A stretch of 12,690 bases of DNA from CAJBLF01 sp964494005 (GCA_964494005.1 CAZBQE010000028.1:1-12690), one strand, 5' to 3'; positions 1-7,931 are shown, counted from the first letter of the stretch. The notes: generated by a model not told the origin, from the letters alone. Numbers and translations are program-made.

Positions 1-359
1 GCGTGTTTATCGAATATTTTTAATATGAGATCCACTCTATCTCGGATATCGATTCCAAAAGGACGGAGTTGTTCCTGGATATAAAAAATCTGTCTTGGTT
101 TGAGGATGTTTCAGATGATCAAAGTATTTGCTCCTAATCTTTGCATATCAAAGATGATTTCCTCCAATTTTCCTTTGCCAACATAGGTTTTATGGTCAGG
201 TTCCTGTCTTTTTTGATATTTTTGCAAAATAACAATACCACCGTAGGTATCCACTAGTTTTTCAAGTTCTTCCATTCTATCTACCAAAAGCTCGGCGTTG
301 GTATCTTTAGTGACGACATCCACGAGGAATACTTTGAGTTGTTGATTTTTATCTTCCAT
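1..359 (-). CDS. hflX: GTPase HflX, N-terminal part (cut by the window edge)
   Basis: HflX is a ribosome-associated GTPase that acts on stalled or stressed 50S/70S ribosomes. Only about the first 119 residues are in the window, covering the N-terminal domain; the GTPase domain lies beyond base 1. The family signature TYVGKGKLEEI is at residues 58-68, followed by LGANTLII, an in-frame TGA at 111-113 (residue 83, read Gly), then NILKPRQIFYIQEQL and DRVDLILKIFDKHA, which match the end of the HflX N domain. I start at the ATG at 357-359; the frame is open 26 codons further upstream, but that part has no family resemblance. There is no Shine-Dalgarno sequence. The codon at 42-44 is CGA just before DRVDLIL, where many HflX proteins have Trp or another hydrophobic residue. 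It is transcribed divergently from rny. The family call is confident. Confidence 0.9.
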
Positions 360-387
360 TATTATTATTTTAGCTAAATATAGCTTG

Positions 388-415
388 TATATACGAAAAA
401 ATTCTTGATATGCAA
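388..415 (-). promoter_or_regulatory. candidate sigma-70-type promoter for hflX
   Basis: On the minus strand a TTGCAT hexamer (410-415) is followed after 16 bases by TATATA (388-393). This would place the start of transcription about 20 bases before the hflX ATG. The region is very AT-rich, so chance matches are easy; this rests on spacing and hexamer similarity only. Confidence 0.3.
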
Positions 416-465
416 TTTTATAATATATTTTTATCATTTTGGGATTTTTCTAGGGTAAGTTTCCG

Positions 466-493
466 TTGAAACTGTTTAGATAAATAGTATACT
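466..493 (+). promoter_or_regulatory. candidate sigma-70-type promoter for rny
   Basis: TTGAAA (466-471), a 16-base spacer and TATACT (488-493) form a good -35/-10 pair. The expected start of transcription is at about 500-501, exactly on an in-frame ATG at 501-503. The rny mRNA could therefore be leaderless from 501, or have a 36-base leader to the ATG at 537. The small perfect inverted repeat AGTTTC-cgtt-GAAACT (458-473) overlaps the -35 element and could be an operator or chance. Confidence 0.4.
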
Positions 494-536
494 CAAACCC
501 ATGACTGATTTTTTATCATATAATTTTTTAATTACG

Positions 537-2039
537 ATGAACATACTAAATATTGTCCTGATTATTGTGGCTCTTGGGCTATGATGAGCAGGAGGGTTCT
601 ATGGATACAAAAGAACCTTAACACAGAAGGCGTTGGACTTCAAAAAAAGAATGGAAAGAGTAAGAGAAATTGAAGAAGAAATGTTGGAAGTAGCAAAGAA
701 AAAGGCTGATAAAGTTATAGAAACTGCTGAAGAAAAAGCAAACAAAATTGAAACTCAAAGATTAGAAAAAATGGAAGTCATCCAAAATAGACTTCTTGCC
801 AGAGAAGAAAAAATGGATGAAAAACTTGAAAAATTAGAACAAGAGAAAAGTAAACTAACTGATAAACAAAAAGAGATGGATGCGATTATTCTCGAACAAA
901 CCAACAAAATCGCTGAGATTGCTAAATTGAGTGTAGAAGAAGCAAAAGGACAGTTATTTACTCAAGTGGAAAAGGAATATCAAAAAGATATGGTCCAATT
1001 TATCGAAAAATTGAAAGTTATCACCAAAGAAGAAGCTGATAAAGAAGCTGCAATAATTGTTGCTCAAGCACTTCCGAGAGTTGCTGTAGATTCTGTTGAT
1101 GAATTTACTACGAGAAGTATTGATTTACCAAATGAAGATATCAAAGGAAAATTGATTGGTAGAGAAGGAAGAAATATCGGATTCTTCGAAAAAATGACAG
1201 GAGTAGAGCTTATCGTGGATGACACGCCATTGACGGTAAGAATTTCTTCATTTGATAGTGAGAAGAGATATATCGCTGCTACGATGTTGCAGAAATTGAT
1301 CAAGGATGGAAGAATCAATCCATTTTATATCGAAAAAACTTTTAATGAGGTGACAGCTGATCTTCAAAATCTTTTGATTCAAAAAGGTAAGGAAGCATTG
1401 GCTATGCTCAATATTCCTATGATGAAACCTGATTTGGTAAAAATGATCGGACAATATTATCTCAGATATAGTTATGGACAAAATCTTTGGCAGCATAGTA
1501 TCGAGGTTGCTAAGATTTCTGAAGCTATCGCTGCTGAGTTGGGACTTGATCCTGGTTTAGCCAAAAAGGCTTGATTGTTTCATGATATCGGAAAAATTGT
1601 TGCGAATACTGGTGAATCTCATGCTGCTATAGGAGGAGAATTATTAAAAAAGATGGGTATGGATCCTGTGATTATCAATGCAGCTGAAGCACATCACTAT
1701 GACGTACCGATTACTCATCCGATTGCTTGGATTGTTGCTGCAGCTGATGCTATTTCTGCTTCTAGACCTGGTGCTAGATTCAACACCAAAGAACTCTTTA
1801 TCGAAAAAATGGGAGAACTTGAAAAACTTATTTACGAAATTCCTGGTATCGACAAAGTACATATTATGCAGGCAGGTAGAGAAATTATGGTGTATGTCAA
1901 TCCAAAAGAAATTTCTGATACAGAATTGGAAAAACTTCTCAAAACAATAGGTGACAAAATAGAAGAAAAACTTGATTATCCTGGTATTATTAGAGTTACG
2001 GGTATTAGAGAGACAAAGATTATAGAATTTCTTAGATAG
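537..2039 (+). CDS. rny: ribonuclease Y (membrane-anchored endoribonuclease)
   Basis: RNase Y starts mRNA decay at the inner face of the membrane. Read with TGA as Gly the gene is continuous, 500 residues, close to the usual length of about 510-520. It has an N-terminal membrane segment (NIVLIIVALGLGGAGG, about 5-20), a long charged coiled coil (about 33-150), a KH domain with the GxxG-type loop IGREGRNI (about 207-214), and an HD domain with HSIEVAKIS and then AG-LFHDIGK, the metal-binding His-Asp at 349-350. TGA codons are at 582-584 and 585-587 (Gly-Gly in the membrane anchor) and at 1572-1574, at the near-invariant Gly before LFHDIGK. I chose the ATG at 537 because it gives the usual short anchor; an in-frame ATG at 501 adds 12 residues and coincides with the predicted transcription start. 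It ends with TAG, the only TAG stop seen here. Arg is always AGA in this gene. Confidence 0.96.
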
Positions 2040-2049
2040 ACCTTAAAAA

Positions 2050-2109
2050 TTGAGAATTGAGAATTGAGAATTGAAAATTGAAAATTGAGAATTGAGAATT
2101 GAAAATTGA
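2050..2109. repeat. 7-bp tandem repeat (TTGAGAA/TTGAAAA), 8.5 copies
   Basis: Eight consecutive 7-bp units TTGARAA plus a partial unit lie directly behind the rny stop codon. Unit order is G,G,G,A,A,G,G,A at the variable base. It is non-coding: it sits between the rny stop and the next gene, and the period is not a multiple of three. It may be a slippage-prone minisatellite. The core AATTGAG also occurs three times on the minus strand in the non-coding region upstream of der. Confidence 0.9.
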
Positions 2110-2189
2110 TCTAGTACGTTGAATTGGCTTTTTAGCTTTTAAACTGCTATATGTATCCATATATCATCTTGTGATGATCGAAATTTTAC

Positions 2190-2930
2190 ATGACAGGTAT
2201 TGGTATTGTTATTTCCTTTTTGGTGTTTTTGAGTATTGCGCTCTATCTTTCCAAAAAATATCATCAGAATTTTTGGAAACTGTTTTATCGATTGCCGTTT
2301 CTTATTGTATTAACGTATTTTCTTTGATCATATGTGAATTTTATTTTTGAAGTAGGTGTTTTTCCTACTAATGGAGCTGAATTTGCTCAACTTATTTCTC
2401 CGTATGGATATAAATTCCATTTTATGGGTATTTTGTTGGGAATTTATATCGCAGTTTCTTTGTTCCTCAAAAAAATCGTAAGAGTAGAAAATAAAAAAGT
2501 TCGATCTGATATTTTATTTTTTTCTTTTGCTCTATCGCTTGTTCCTTTGGGTTTGTTTCTTTTGATGGGAGATAATTTTACTGGATTAGCAACAACATCT
2601 TGGTTAGGAATCAAATCACTTCATTCAGATAGTTCGTGGAATAAATTTACTTTGGTATATCCTATAGGACTCTTTTTGTCTATAGGTTCGCTTATTATTA
2701 CTTTGGTTATCAAAATTATCAAAAAGAAAAGGTTTGGATATGGAATGGCAGGATTTGCATTATTATTGGTTTTTCTTGCTTTGCTTCTTTTGTTGCAGCA
2801 ATATTCTAGGCATGTGGTATTTTCGATAGGAACCGTTATGTTTGATATTAAACAATATGTAGCATTGTTAGTCGCCCTTGTTTCTTATTTCGTTTTTAGG
2901 AAGCGACAAAAACATTCTGATCTTACGTAA
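2190..2930 (+). CDS. multipass membrane protein, divergent Lgt-like (prolipoprotein diacylglyceryl transferase family?)
   Basis: A 246-residue protein made almost wholly of hydrophobic segments, about seven, separated by short basic loops. The arrangement resembles Lgt: PYGYKFHFMGILLGIYIAV recalls the second Lgt helix (RWYGLL-type), GLFLLMGDNFTG lies where Lgt has its RxGNFxNxExxG signature, and VYPIGLFLSIGSL recalls HPTQLYEALL. However, the catalytic Arg/Asn/Glu pattern is not preserved, so I cannot claim transferase activity. The start at ATG 2190 gives a clean first helix; an in-frame ATG at 2151 would add 13 residues including two TGA codons. One TGA (2325-2327, residue 46) is needed to join the first helix to the rest. 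It ends with TAA one base before a possible start (2931) of the next gene, so the two are probably cotranscribed. Confidence 0.5.
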
Positions 2931-2969
2931 ATGATAAAATGATTTTACTGTTTGTTGTTTTTGTATTGT

Positions 2970-4511
2970 ATGAAATTATTTTTCCTCAAAGAACATAGTT
3001 TATATAAAATATTCAAGACTATAGAGAAAGTGCCTAATGGGAGAACCATTTATATCTATATAGATCCTGAGCATTCTTTTTTTGATAATGAATGGCGAGG
3101 AAAGGAAATCAAAGATGTACTCAAAAAAAAAGATATCAATGCTTTGTTTGTCACCAAAACTGAAAAATCTAAATATTTTTTTTCCAGCCTAGGACTCAAT
3201 ATTCTTCATCAAGAAAAACATAAAATCGTCAAATATTTTAGATTGATCTATGATTTTTTCTTTAATATCAAAAAATTCCATCTTCAGGTCTATACAAAAA
3301 AAAATTATATTTTTTATGTTGTATTTGGATTCGAAGTTGTATTTGTCTTGATTATCTTGTATTTGCTTTATTCTTTGATTTTGCCGAGTACGCGTGTCGA
3401 TATTGTTCCTACGAGTCAGGTAGAAAGCGTAATTTATAATTTTCGTTATTATCCATTTTCTGATATAGAGTTTGATCAACAATCTAGATATCTCAATGTG
3501 CCATATTATACCTGATATATCGATTATAAGTATGATATGACAATCAGTACTGCCAATATTAAGTATATCCAACAACCTTCTCAGGGAGTTGTTGAATTAG
3601 TAAATAAAATTCCTCAGGAATATTCTTTCGTCAAGAATACGAGATTTGTGACAGATGATGGTCGTCAATTTGTAGCTACCGATTATTTTATTATTCCTCA
3701 AGGTACGGAAGCTAATCCAGGTAAGGTATTGGTAACTTTGGAAGCTATGGAACAGGATATCAATGGTGTACTTATGGGATCTAGGGGAAATATTTTGGAA
3801 TGAACAAAGGTTTTTATCAAAAATATGAAAAATAGTTATTATGTACAGAATATCTATGGGGTCGTGTTGGAAGATTTTTCCGGTGGTAATCTTCAATCAG
3901 AATGAGTTGTTTCTTTGGAAGATATAGCCATTCTTTCAGGAAAATTAGTTGATTCGCTTTATAAACAGAAAATGAATATTGTGTATACTAATTTCAAAGT
4001 ATCAGATACTATTGTTCTCAATTTTGATCCGTTAATTACTACTCAAATCAAAGAGATTCAGATAGAAAATGTTCCAGGAGATGAAACCCCTTTACTTAAA
4101 GGATCTATTGTTGCGCGTTTCAATTTTAATTATATCAAAAAGGAGGATGTGCTTACCGTTGTAAATACCTACGTCAAACAAAGATTATATGATAAGATGA
4201 AAATGTTTGAAGTAGATACTTCTTCTATGGTGTTTTTTAAGGATATCAAACAGGAAGATTGAAATATTTTTGTCATTCCTACCAAGGTAGACATCAAACA
4301 AAGTTATGATTTTTTTAAAGATATCAATGCTATCCTTCCTGATCTCAAAGATCGTATTGTTGGTTTATATGAAGATGAAGCCAGAGAAGTGTTGTTTTCT
4401 TATCCAGAGCTTTCTTCATTTGTTCTTGTTATCAGACCACCTCGGTATACTACTGTTTCCAAATTGAAATCGAGAATCAAAATTTCTGTGAATGGAAAAG
4501 CGGTAAAATAA
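2970..4511 (+). CDS. single-TM baseplate-J-like surface protein
   Basis: About 513 residues once four TGA codons (3513, 3801, 3903, 4260; residues 182, 278, 312 and 431) are read as Gly; with the standard code it falls into five pieces. The N-terminal ~110 residues are a predicted cytoplasmic domain with IYIYIDPEHSFF. One strong membrane segment follows at about 112-140, ending in LILPSTRVDIVPTSQ. The remainder is extracytoplasmic and beta-rich. The order of elements (TM, TRVDIVP-type strand, QGVVELVNK, NTRFVTDDGRQF, FSGGNLQ then SLEDIA) resembles membrane proteins annotated as baseplate-J/gp47-like in candidate-phyla genomes. That is family recollection, not a search. Start choice is uncertain: ATG 2970 (MKLFFLKE) is preferred; ATG 2931 gives 13 more residues with another TGA. 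A CGG at 4443-4445 falls in a PPxYTTV motif where related proteins have Trp. No phage genes are nearby. Confidence 0.55.
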
Positions 4512-4533
4512 AAAAAACCCCTTATTCAGGGGA
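4512..4533 (-). terminator. Rho-independent terminator overlapping the end of the 4522-4932 gene
   Basis: On the minus strand TCCCC-TGAATAA-GGGG is followed by a run of eight T. The loop of the hairpin contains the TAA stop codon of the exported-protein gene, so the terminator starts inside the coding region. The plus-strand side has no T-run, so it probably does not serve the convergent gene ending at 4511. Confidence 0.75.
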
Positions 4534-4932
4534 TGTAATCAATACATTATTCAAAAGATTGGTAGCTTGCCACCACAATTTTTCATTTTTTTTTGGCATA
4601 TAGAGAATTCTTTCTTTGTAAAAAAATTCCATATATTCACATTCTGCCTTTTTGTTTGAATCGCTCATTGGATAAGATACCAGTAGAATTTGTGAAAAAC
4701 TATTGTTTCCTGATATATTCAAAAAACAAAATTTTGTATATCCTTGGTCATTTTTTGTTATTTTACACTTTTCTATTGAAGCAGCTTTAAATGCTTCTTC
4801 TATTGATTTTTGGGATATACAGAATATGTATTTTTCTTCTTTTTGGATACTTTCCAAACAAATAGTTTTACTTTGCCCGAATATGGACGTTATTACCACT
4901 AACAATAAAATACTACTAATTACTTTTTTCAT
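4522..4932 (-). CDS. small exported protein of unknown function
   Basis: 136 residues with a typical signal peptide: MKKVISSILLLVVITSIFGQ, with a likely cleavage near residues 19-21 and no lipobox Cys at that site. The mature part is hydrophilic with five cysteines (TICLE, FCISQ, KCKIT, FCFLN, ECEYM) that could form disulphides outside the membrane, and it ends NVLITSPE. I do not recognise a family. There is no in-frame TGA and no CGA, so it reads the same in all bacterial codes. It stands alone between two terminators (4512-4533 and 4987-5016), so it is probably monocistronic. It is convergent with the baseplate-J-like gene. Confidence 0.75.
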   Translation of the reverse strand: MKKVISSILLLVVITSIFGQSKTICLESIQKEEKYIFCISQKSIEEAFKAASIEKCKITKNDQGYTKFCFLNISGNNSFSQILLVSYPMSDSNKKAECEYMEFFYKERILYMPKKNEKLWWQATNLLNNVLITSPE

Positions 4933-4961
4933 TTTTTTTGTTTTTTGTTTGACTGATTGTA

Positions 4962-4983
4962 ATTATATTAAATAAAAAGTCAA
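4962..4983 (-). promoter_or_regulatory. weak candidate promoter for the exported-protein gene
   Basis: The minus strand carries a perfect TATAAT (4962-4967) about 30 bases before the ATG at 4932, with TTGACT (4978-4983) only 10 bases further upstream. The spacing is too short for an ordinary sigma-70 pair, so only the -10 element is credible. A similar TATTGACTTT string occurs upstream of the gene starting at 7931 (minus strand). Confidence 0.25.
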
Positions 4984-4986
4984 TAT

Positions 4987-5016
4987 AAAAAAAACGGCCA
5001 ATTAGCCGTTTTTTTA
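4987..5016. terminator. bidirectional Rho-independent terminator
   Basis: AAAAAAAA-CGGC-CAATTA-GCCG-TTTTTTT: a GC stem extended by A-T pairs, with a T-run on both strands. On the minus strand it ends transcription from the ssDNA-binding gene (stop at 5063). Confidence 0.85.
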
Positions 5017-5062
5017 TATTTATTTAATTGCTTAATTAGCATGAAAAATTATTTTTTTGCTA

Positions 5063-5383
5063 TTAAAATGGTAGATCATCATTATTTTCCTGTTTTTTGT
5101 TGTTGTCTCCTCATTTTTCTAATCTTCGTCCTGTAATACTATTGAATCGTCTTCCTGCTTGGGTTTTGGATTCATTTACTCTGGTATTGATATAGACGGT
5201 GATAAGATCACCAACTTTGACGTCATTGAGTAGGTCTGTTTTTTCTTTGAAGAAGTCTACTGCCAATCCTCCTTTGAATTCTCTGTCAGTTTCTTCTTCC
5301 AATACTACTGTCTGTTTTACAATTGCGTTTGCTCCGATCTCTTCTTTGGGTCAGATAAATTTGACTGTTCCTGTGTACTGCAT
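5063..5383 (-). CDS. compact ssDNA-binding-like protein (DUF3127-type OB domain with SSB tail)
   Basis: 106 residues once two TGA codons (5351-5353 and 5111-5113; residues 11 and 91) are read as Gly. The body, YTGTVKFIG through VKVGDLITVYINTRVNES to FNSITG-RLEK, resembles the DUF3127 OB-fold family rather than canonical bacterial SSB. The C-terminus NNDDLPF is the acidic tail by which SSB proteins recruit replication and repair enzymes, so a role in DNA replication is likely (inference). Two CGA codons (5147-5149 and 5126-5128) sit at GR-x-FNSITG-x-RLEK, where DUF3127 proteins, as I recall them, have Trp (GRWY...AWRIE). The start is the ATG at 5381-5383, preceded by AT-rich sequence without a Shine-Dalgarno. 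lspA is 123 bases upstream on the same strand; the gap holds an imperfect hairpin (5439-5464). Confidence 0.8.
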
Positions 5384-5506
5384 GATATAATAATAAGTTA
5401 TAAAACAAAAATAGATGGGATAGATAATAAGACGTGATAGATGGGATATGTTCCATATCCATCTCAAAATCAGTTTAATCCGACTTATTTTTTGAATTGT
5501 AAATTT

Positions 5507-5923
5507 TTATTTCTTTTTTTCAAGGATAACTTGGAAAATTCGTATTCCTACACCGATAGTAAGTAGAATATCTGCAATATTGAAAATTGGAAAGTTGAAA
5601 AGTTGGATATCGATAAAGTCTCTTACTCCGCCATAGAATAATCTATCAATCAGATTTCCTAATGTTCCTGCCAAAAGCATTCCTGTGATCAGCCATCATA
5701 TTTTTTTTGTAGCATATATTCGTATGATAGCTCCTATTCCTATCAAGCTAACAAGAATAATTATGATGTAGGGTAGTGGTAATGATCGAGAAATTCCTGT
5801 ATTCAAAGCAGGGGTGATGATATTTAATTGTTCCCCTATTCTGAGATTATAAAAAAAATATTTAGAGACAAAATCGAGTCCGACCAGGATGAATATTGAT
5901 ATTCAAAGTTTTCGTTGGTTCAT
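5507..5923 (-). CDS. lspA: lipoprotein signal peptidase (signal peptidase II)
   Basis: LspA cleaves the signal peptide of diacylglyceryl-modified prolipoproteins in the membrane. The 138-residue protein has four hydrophobic segments and the family boxes in order: LDFVSK (16-21), NTGIS-SLP (41-49), GTLGNLIDRL (86-95), VRDFIDI (100-106) and FNIADILL (114-121). The catalytic Asp pair is D93 and D118. It is absent as a long ORF in the standard code because of TGA at 5903-5905 (residue 7) and 5696-5698 (residue 76). Four CGA codons are present. Residue 46 falls where LspA has Phe (NxGAAFS), and residue 128 lies inside the last membrane helix, both odd places for Arg. The start is the ATG at 5921-5923, preceded by TATAGT; der has the same TATAGTATG at its start. 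It lies 64 bases downstream of der, probably cotranscribed. Confidence 0.93.
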
Positions 5924-5987
5924 ACTATACTATCAAGGATTAAGAACTCACCTATGGTGATTGTTAAGAATTTTGGAAAAATTTTTA

Positions 5988-7361
5988 TTATTTTTTTAAT
6001 TCTTCTTGTTTATTTAATCTGGAGTCCGTCCTGCCTTTGAATCTAATAACGATGGGTGTACCCATAAAATCAAAATGTTTTCTGATACTATTTTCTATTC
6101 GTCTTTTGAATGCAAAGTTAGCTCTTTCTTTGTGGTTTACAAAAACGAGAAACGTTGGTGCGTTGATGTCGACTTGGGTGATGTACATAATTTTGCAGGT
6201 TTTGTTTTTTGGAAATCTTGGTGGTCTAGAGATAAATTCTTTTCCGATAATATCATTTAACTGACCGGTTTCGATTCTTTTTTCCGCTTCTTTTTTCATC
6301 TTACTGACGACAGTAAATATTTCTTTCACGCCTTTTTTGGTCAATGCGGAAATGGGAAAAATTGGCATATATTTTGCGAAATCGAGGATAGCTTCGGATT
6401 GTTTATTGAGGAATTTGAGTTGTTTGTTGTCGAGGAGATCAATCTTGTTGAGGCAGATAATCATGGGGAGGGCCAGATTATTTATTTCCTGGATCAAGGT
6501 CATGTCTCTATGAGAAATTCCTTCTGTTCCATCAACGATAAAGAGTATTATCGGTCTGATAAATTTCAACATATCCAAGGTTTTGTCGTTGGCTATTTTT
6601 TCGATACCATGGACGCTTCCTTTTTTTCTGATACCTGCAGTGTCATAGACTTTATATTTTTTTTTATTCAACATAAATTCTCCGGTGACGTAGTCACGTG
6701 TGGTTCCTGGGATATTTTCGACTTTGGCCAATGGTTTGCCGATTAGGGTATTGAGTAGGGTAGATTTTCCTGCGTTCGGTTTTCCGATGATAGCGAGGTG
6801 AGTAAAATTTGGATCTTTTTGCGCTTGTTTGGCTGGTAATATCTCATTTGTCTTGTCTTTCATATCTCAGGTATATACTATTTTGATAAGTAAATCTTTG
6901 ACTTCACTGAGGTTTTTTTGCTTTTTGGCACTGATACTGATGATATGTTCGAATCCTAGGTCAAAATACTCATTTGCTGCGATGTCATAATCTTTTTCTT
7001 TGTGTTTGATGTCGATTTTGTTGATGATAAGGACAGTATTTTTTTTCTTGTTTTTTTGGGTGATATATCAAAAAATCTGTTGTTCTTTGGCGGTAATTCC
7101 TACACTATCGTCGATTACAAAAAGGAGAATATTAGATTCATCTATGATTTGTTGGATAAGTGGTTGTTCTTCGGTGAAGTCATGTAAACCTGGACTATCG
7201 AGAAAAGTGACGTTACCAATATCGTCGATTTGCATCTTATGTTGAATAATATCTCTGGTAGTTCCTGGAATGTCTGTCACTATTGCTCTGAATTGGCCGA
7301 TCAGCCTATTGAAGAGTGTGGATTTTCCAACATTGGTAGCACCTACTAAACCTATTTTCAT
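5988..7361 (-). CDS. der: ribosome biogenesis GTPase Der (EngA), double GTPase
   Basis: Der assists 50S subunit assembly. The continuous reading frame of 457 residues (usual range about 435-490) needs TGA at 7068-7070 (residue 98) and 6867-6869 (residue 165) as Gly. First G domain: GATNVGKS (7-14), TTRD, DSPG (55-58), NKID (114-117), ISISAKK. Second G domain: GKPNAGKS (about 193-200), TTRD, DTAG, LNKIDLL, ISALTKKG. The C-terminal KH-like domain has RIENSIRKHFDFMGTPIVI, matching RYLENxIRxxFxFxGTPI of other Der proteins. The codon aligned with the aromatic of RYLEN is CGA (6099-6101). A standard-code annotation would wrongly show two half-genes with a missing linker. The start is the ATG at 7359-7361, with a long structured non-coding region upstream. 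The P-loops of both domains look intact. Confidence 0.96.
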
Positions 7362-7626
7362 ACTATAACGCTTAAACGATGAAATGATGAAACGACTAAA
7401 CGATTATATTTTCGTTTCGTTGTTTTGGCGCTTTCGCGCTTGGTCTTTTGTATATAGAAAAGGGTTGGGAAATCAATGTAATATACCTGAAGGTATATTT
7501 TGCCCTCATAAAAACACTCAATTCTTCGCGTTTTTTTATTGGGTCTCAATTTATTTTCTGAAATGAAAATGTAATTTCGACGTAGTAAAAAATCTCGATA
7601 CCTCGAATTTTTACTGCGTCTCAATT
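7362..7626. other. non-coding, hairpin-rich region upstream of der
   Basis: There is no convincing gene here; the one open frame crosses the der start and its codons look random. The region holds a perfect inverted repeat ATATACC-tgaa-GGTATAT (7481-7498). It also has a long imperfect inverted repeat (7579-7598 with 7603-7620, arms GACGTAGTAAAAA/TTTTTACTGCGTC) and a near-identical 19-base direct repeat with two mismatches (7533-7551 and 7608-7626, TTTTTA-TG-GTCTCAATT). TAAACGAT-type words recur at 7373-7404. On the minus strand it would be the 5' leader of der. Function unknown. Confidence 0.6.
7579..7620. repeat. imperfect inverted repeat, about 18-20-base arms
   Basis: The arms GACGTAGTAAAAAATCTCGA and TCGAATTTTTACTGCGTC pair except for one T/C mismatch and a small internal loop, around the tetraloop TACC. 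It could form a stable stem in RNA of either strand. The right arm belongs to the second copy of the 19-base direct repeat. Confidence 0.75.
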
Positions 7627-7654
7627 AAAAAAAACTCTGCGATATACGCAGAGT
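7627..7654 (-). terminator. Rho-independent terminator of the 7659-7931 gene
   Basis: On the minus strand ACTCTGCG-TATAT-CGCAGAGT is followed by a run of seven T, starting five bases after the stop codon of the small unknown gene. The 8-bp perfect stem makes this one of the clearest signals in the window. It separates that gene from der. Confidence 0.88.
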
Positions 7655-7658
7655 AGTT

Positions 7659-7931
7659 TTAGAAAATTATAGTAATTTTTTTTTCTTCTTTGTATTCATA
7701 TCCTGTATAGGGATATATTACTTTATCTATTTCTACAAAACCAGTAAAAAAGAATATGGCTTGAGTTTTTTTCCAAGCAGTAATTTTTGTTTGTACCCCT
7801 AAACGAACTTTTTTTTGTTCCGTTTTATAGGCTACGATTACTTCTTTTGCGAATTTCATTATGCCATCCATATTTTTTTCATTGGAAGGGTTTGGAATTT
7901 CTCCAAAAATTTTGATTGTTTTTGTTTTCAT
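7659..7931 (-). CDS. small protein of unknown function
   Basis: 90 residues, MKTKTIKIFGEIPNPSNEK at the start and YKEEKKITIIF at the end, with alternating hydrophobic/charged stretches (KKVRLGVQTKITAW, AIFFFTGFVEIDKVIYPYTG) that suggest a beta-rich soluble protein. No signal peptide or membrane helix, no in-frame TGA or CGA, and no family that I recognise. It is supported as a real gene by the terminator immediately behind it and by a possible TTGACT element upstream (minus strand, about 7995-8000). It is divergent from rsmH. An ATG eight bases upstream is out of frame. Confidence 0.7.
   Translation of the reverse strand: MKTKTIKIFGEIPNPSNEKNMDGIMKFAKEVIVAYKTEQKKVRLGVQTKITAWKKTQAIFFFTGFVEIDKVIYPYTGYEYKEEKKITIIF

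Noticed and set aside
2050..2109. CRISPR array
   Set aside because: Units are 7 bases with no spacers; it is a simple tandem repeat.
2970..4511. Prophage tail module
   Set aside because: Only one baseplate-like gene, with a membrane anchor, among housekeeping genes; no capsid, tail or integrase genes in the window.
5439..5464. Hairpin AGATGGGATATG/CATATCCATCT between lspA and the SSB-like gene as a terminator
   Set aside because: No T-run follows on either strand and the stem has a bulge; it is more likely part of the low-complexity intergenic repeats.
5988..7361. Two separate single-domain GTPase genes (6863-5988 and 7361-7068) instead of one Der
   Set aside because: Both pieces are in the same frame, joined by 67 codons with only TGA interruptions, and the joining part contains the NKID and SAK motifs missing from the first piece.
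7358..7624. A minus-strand gene of 88 residues upstream of der
   Set aside because: It overlaps the der start, runs through inverted and direct repeats, and its sequence is rich in Arg/Lys with no recognisable domain.
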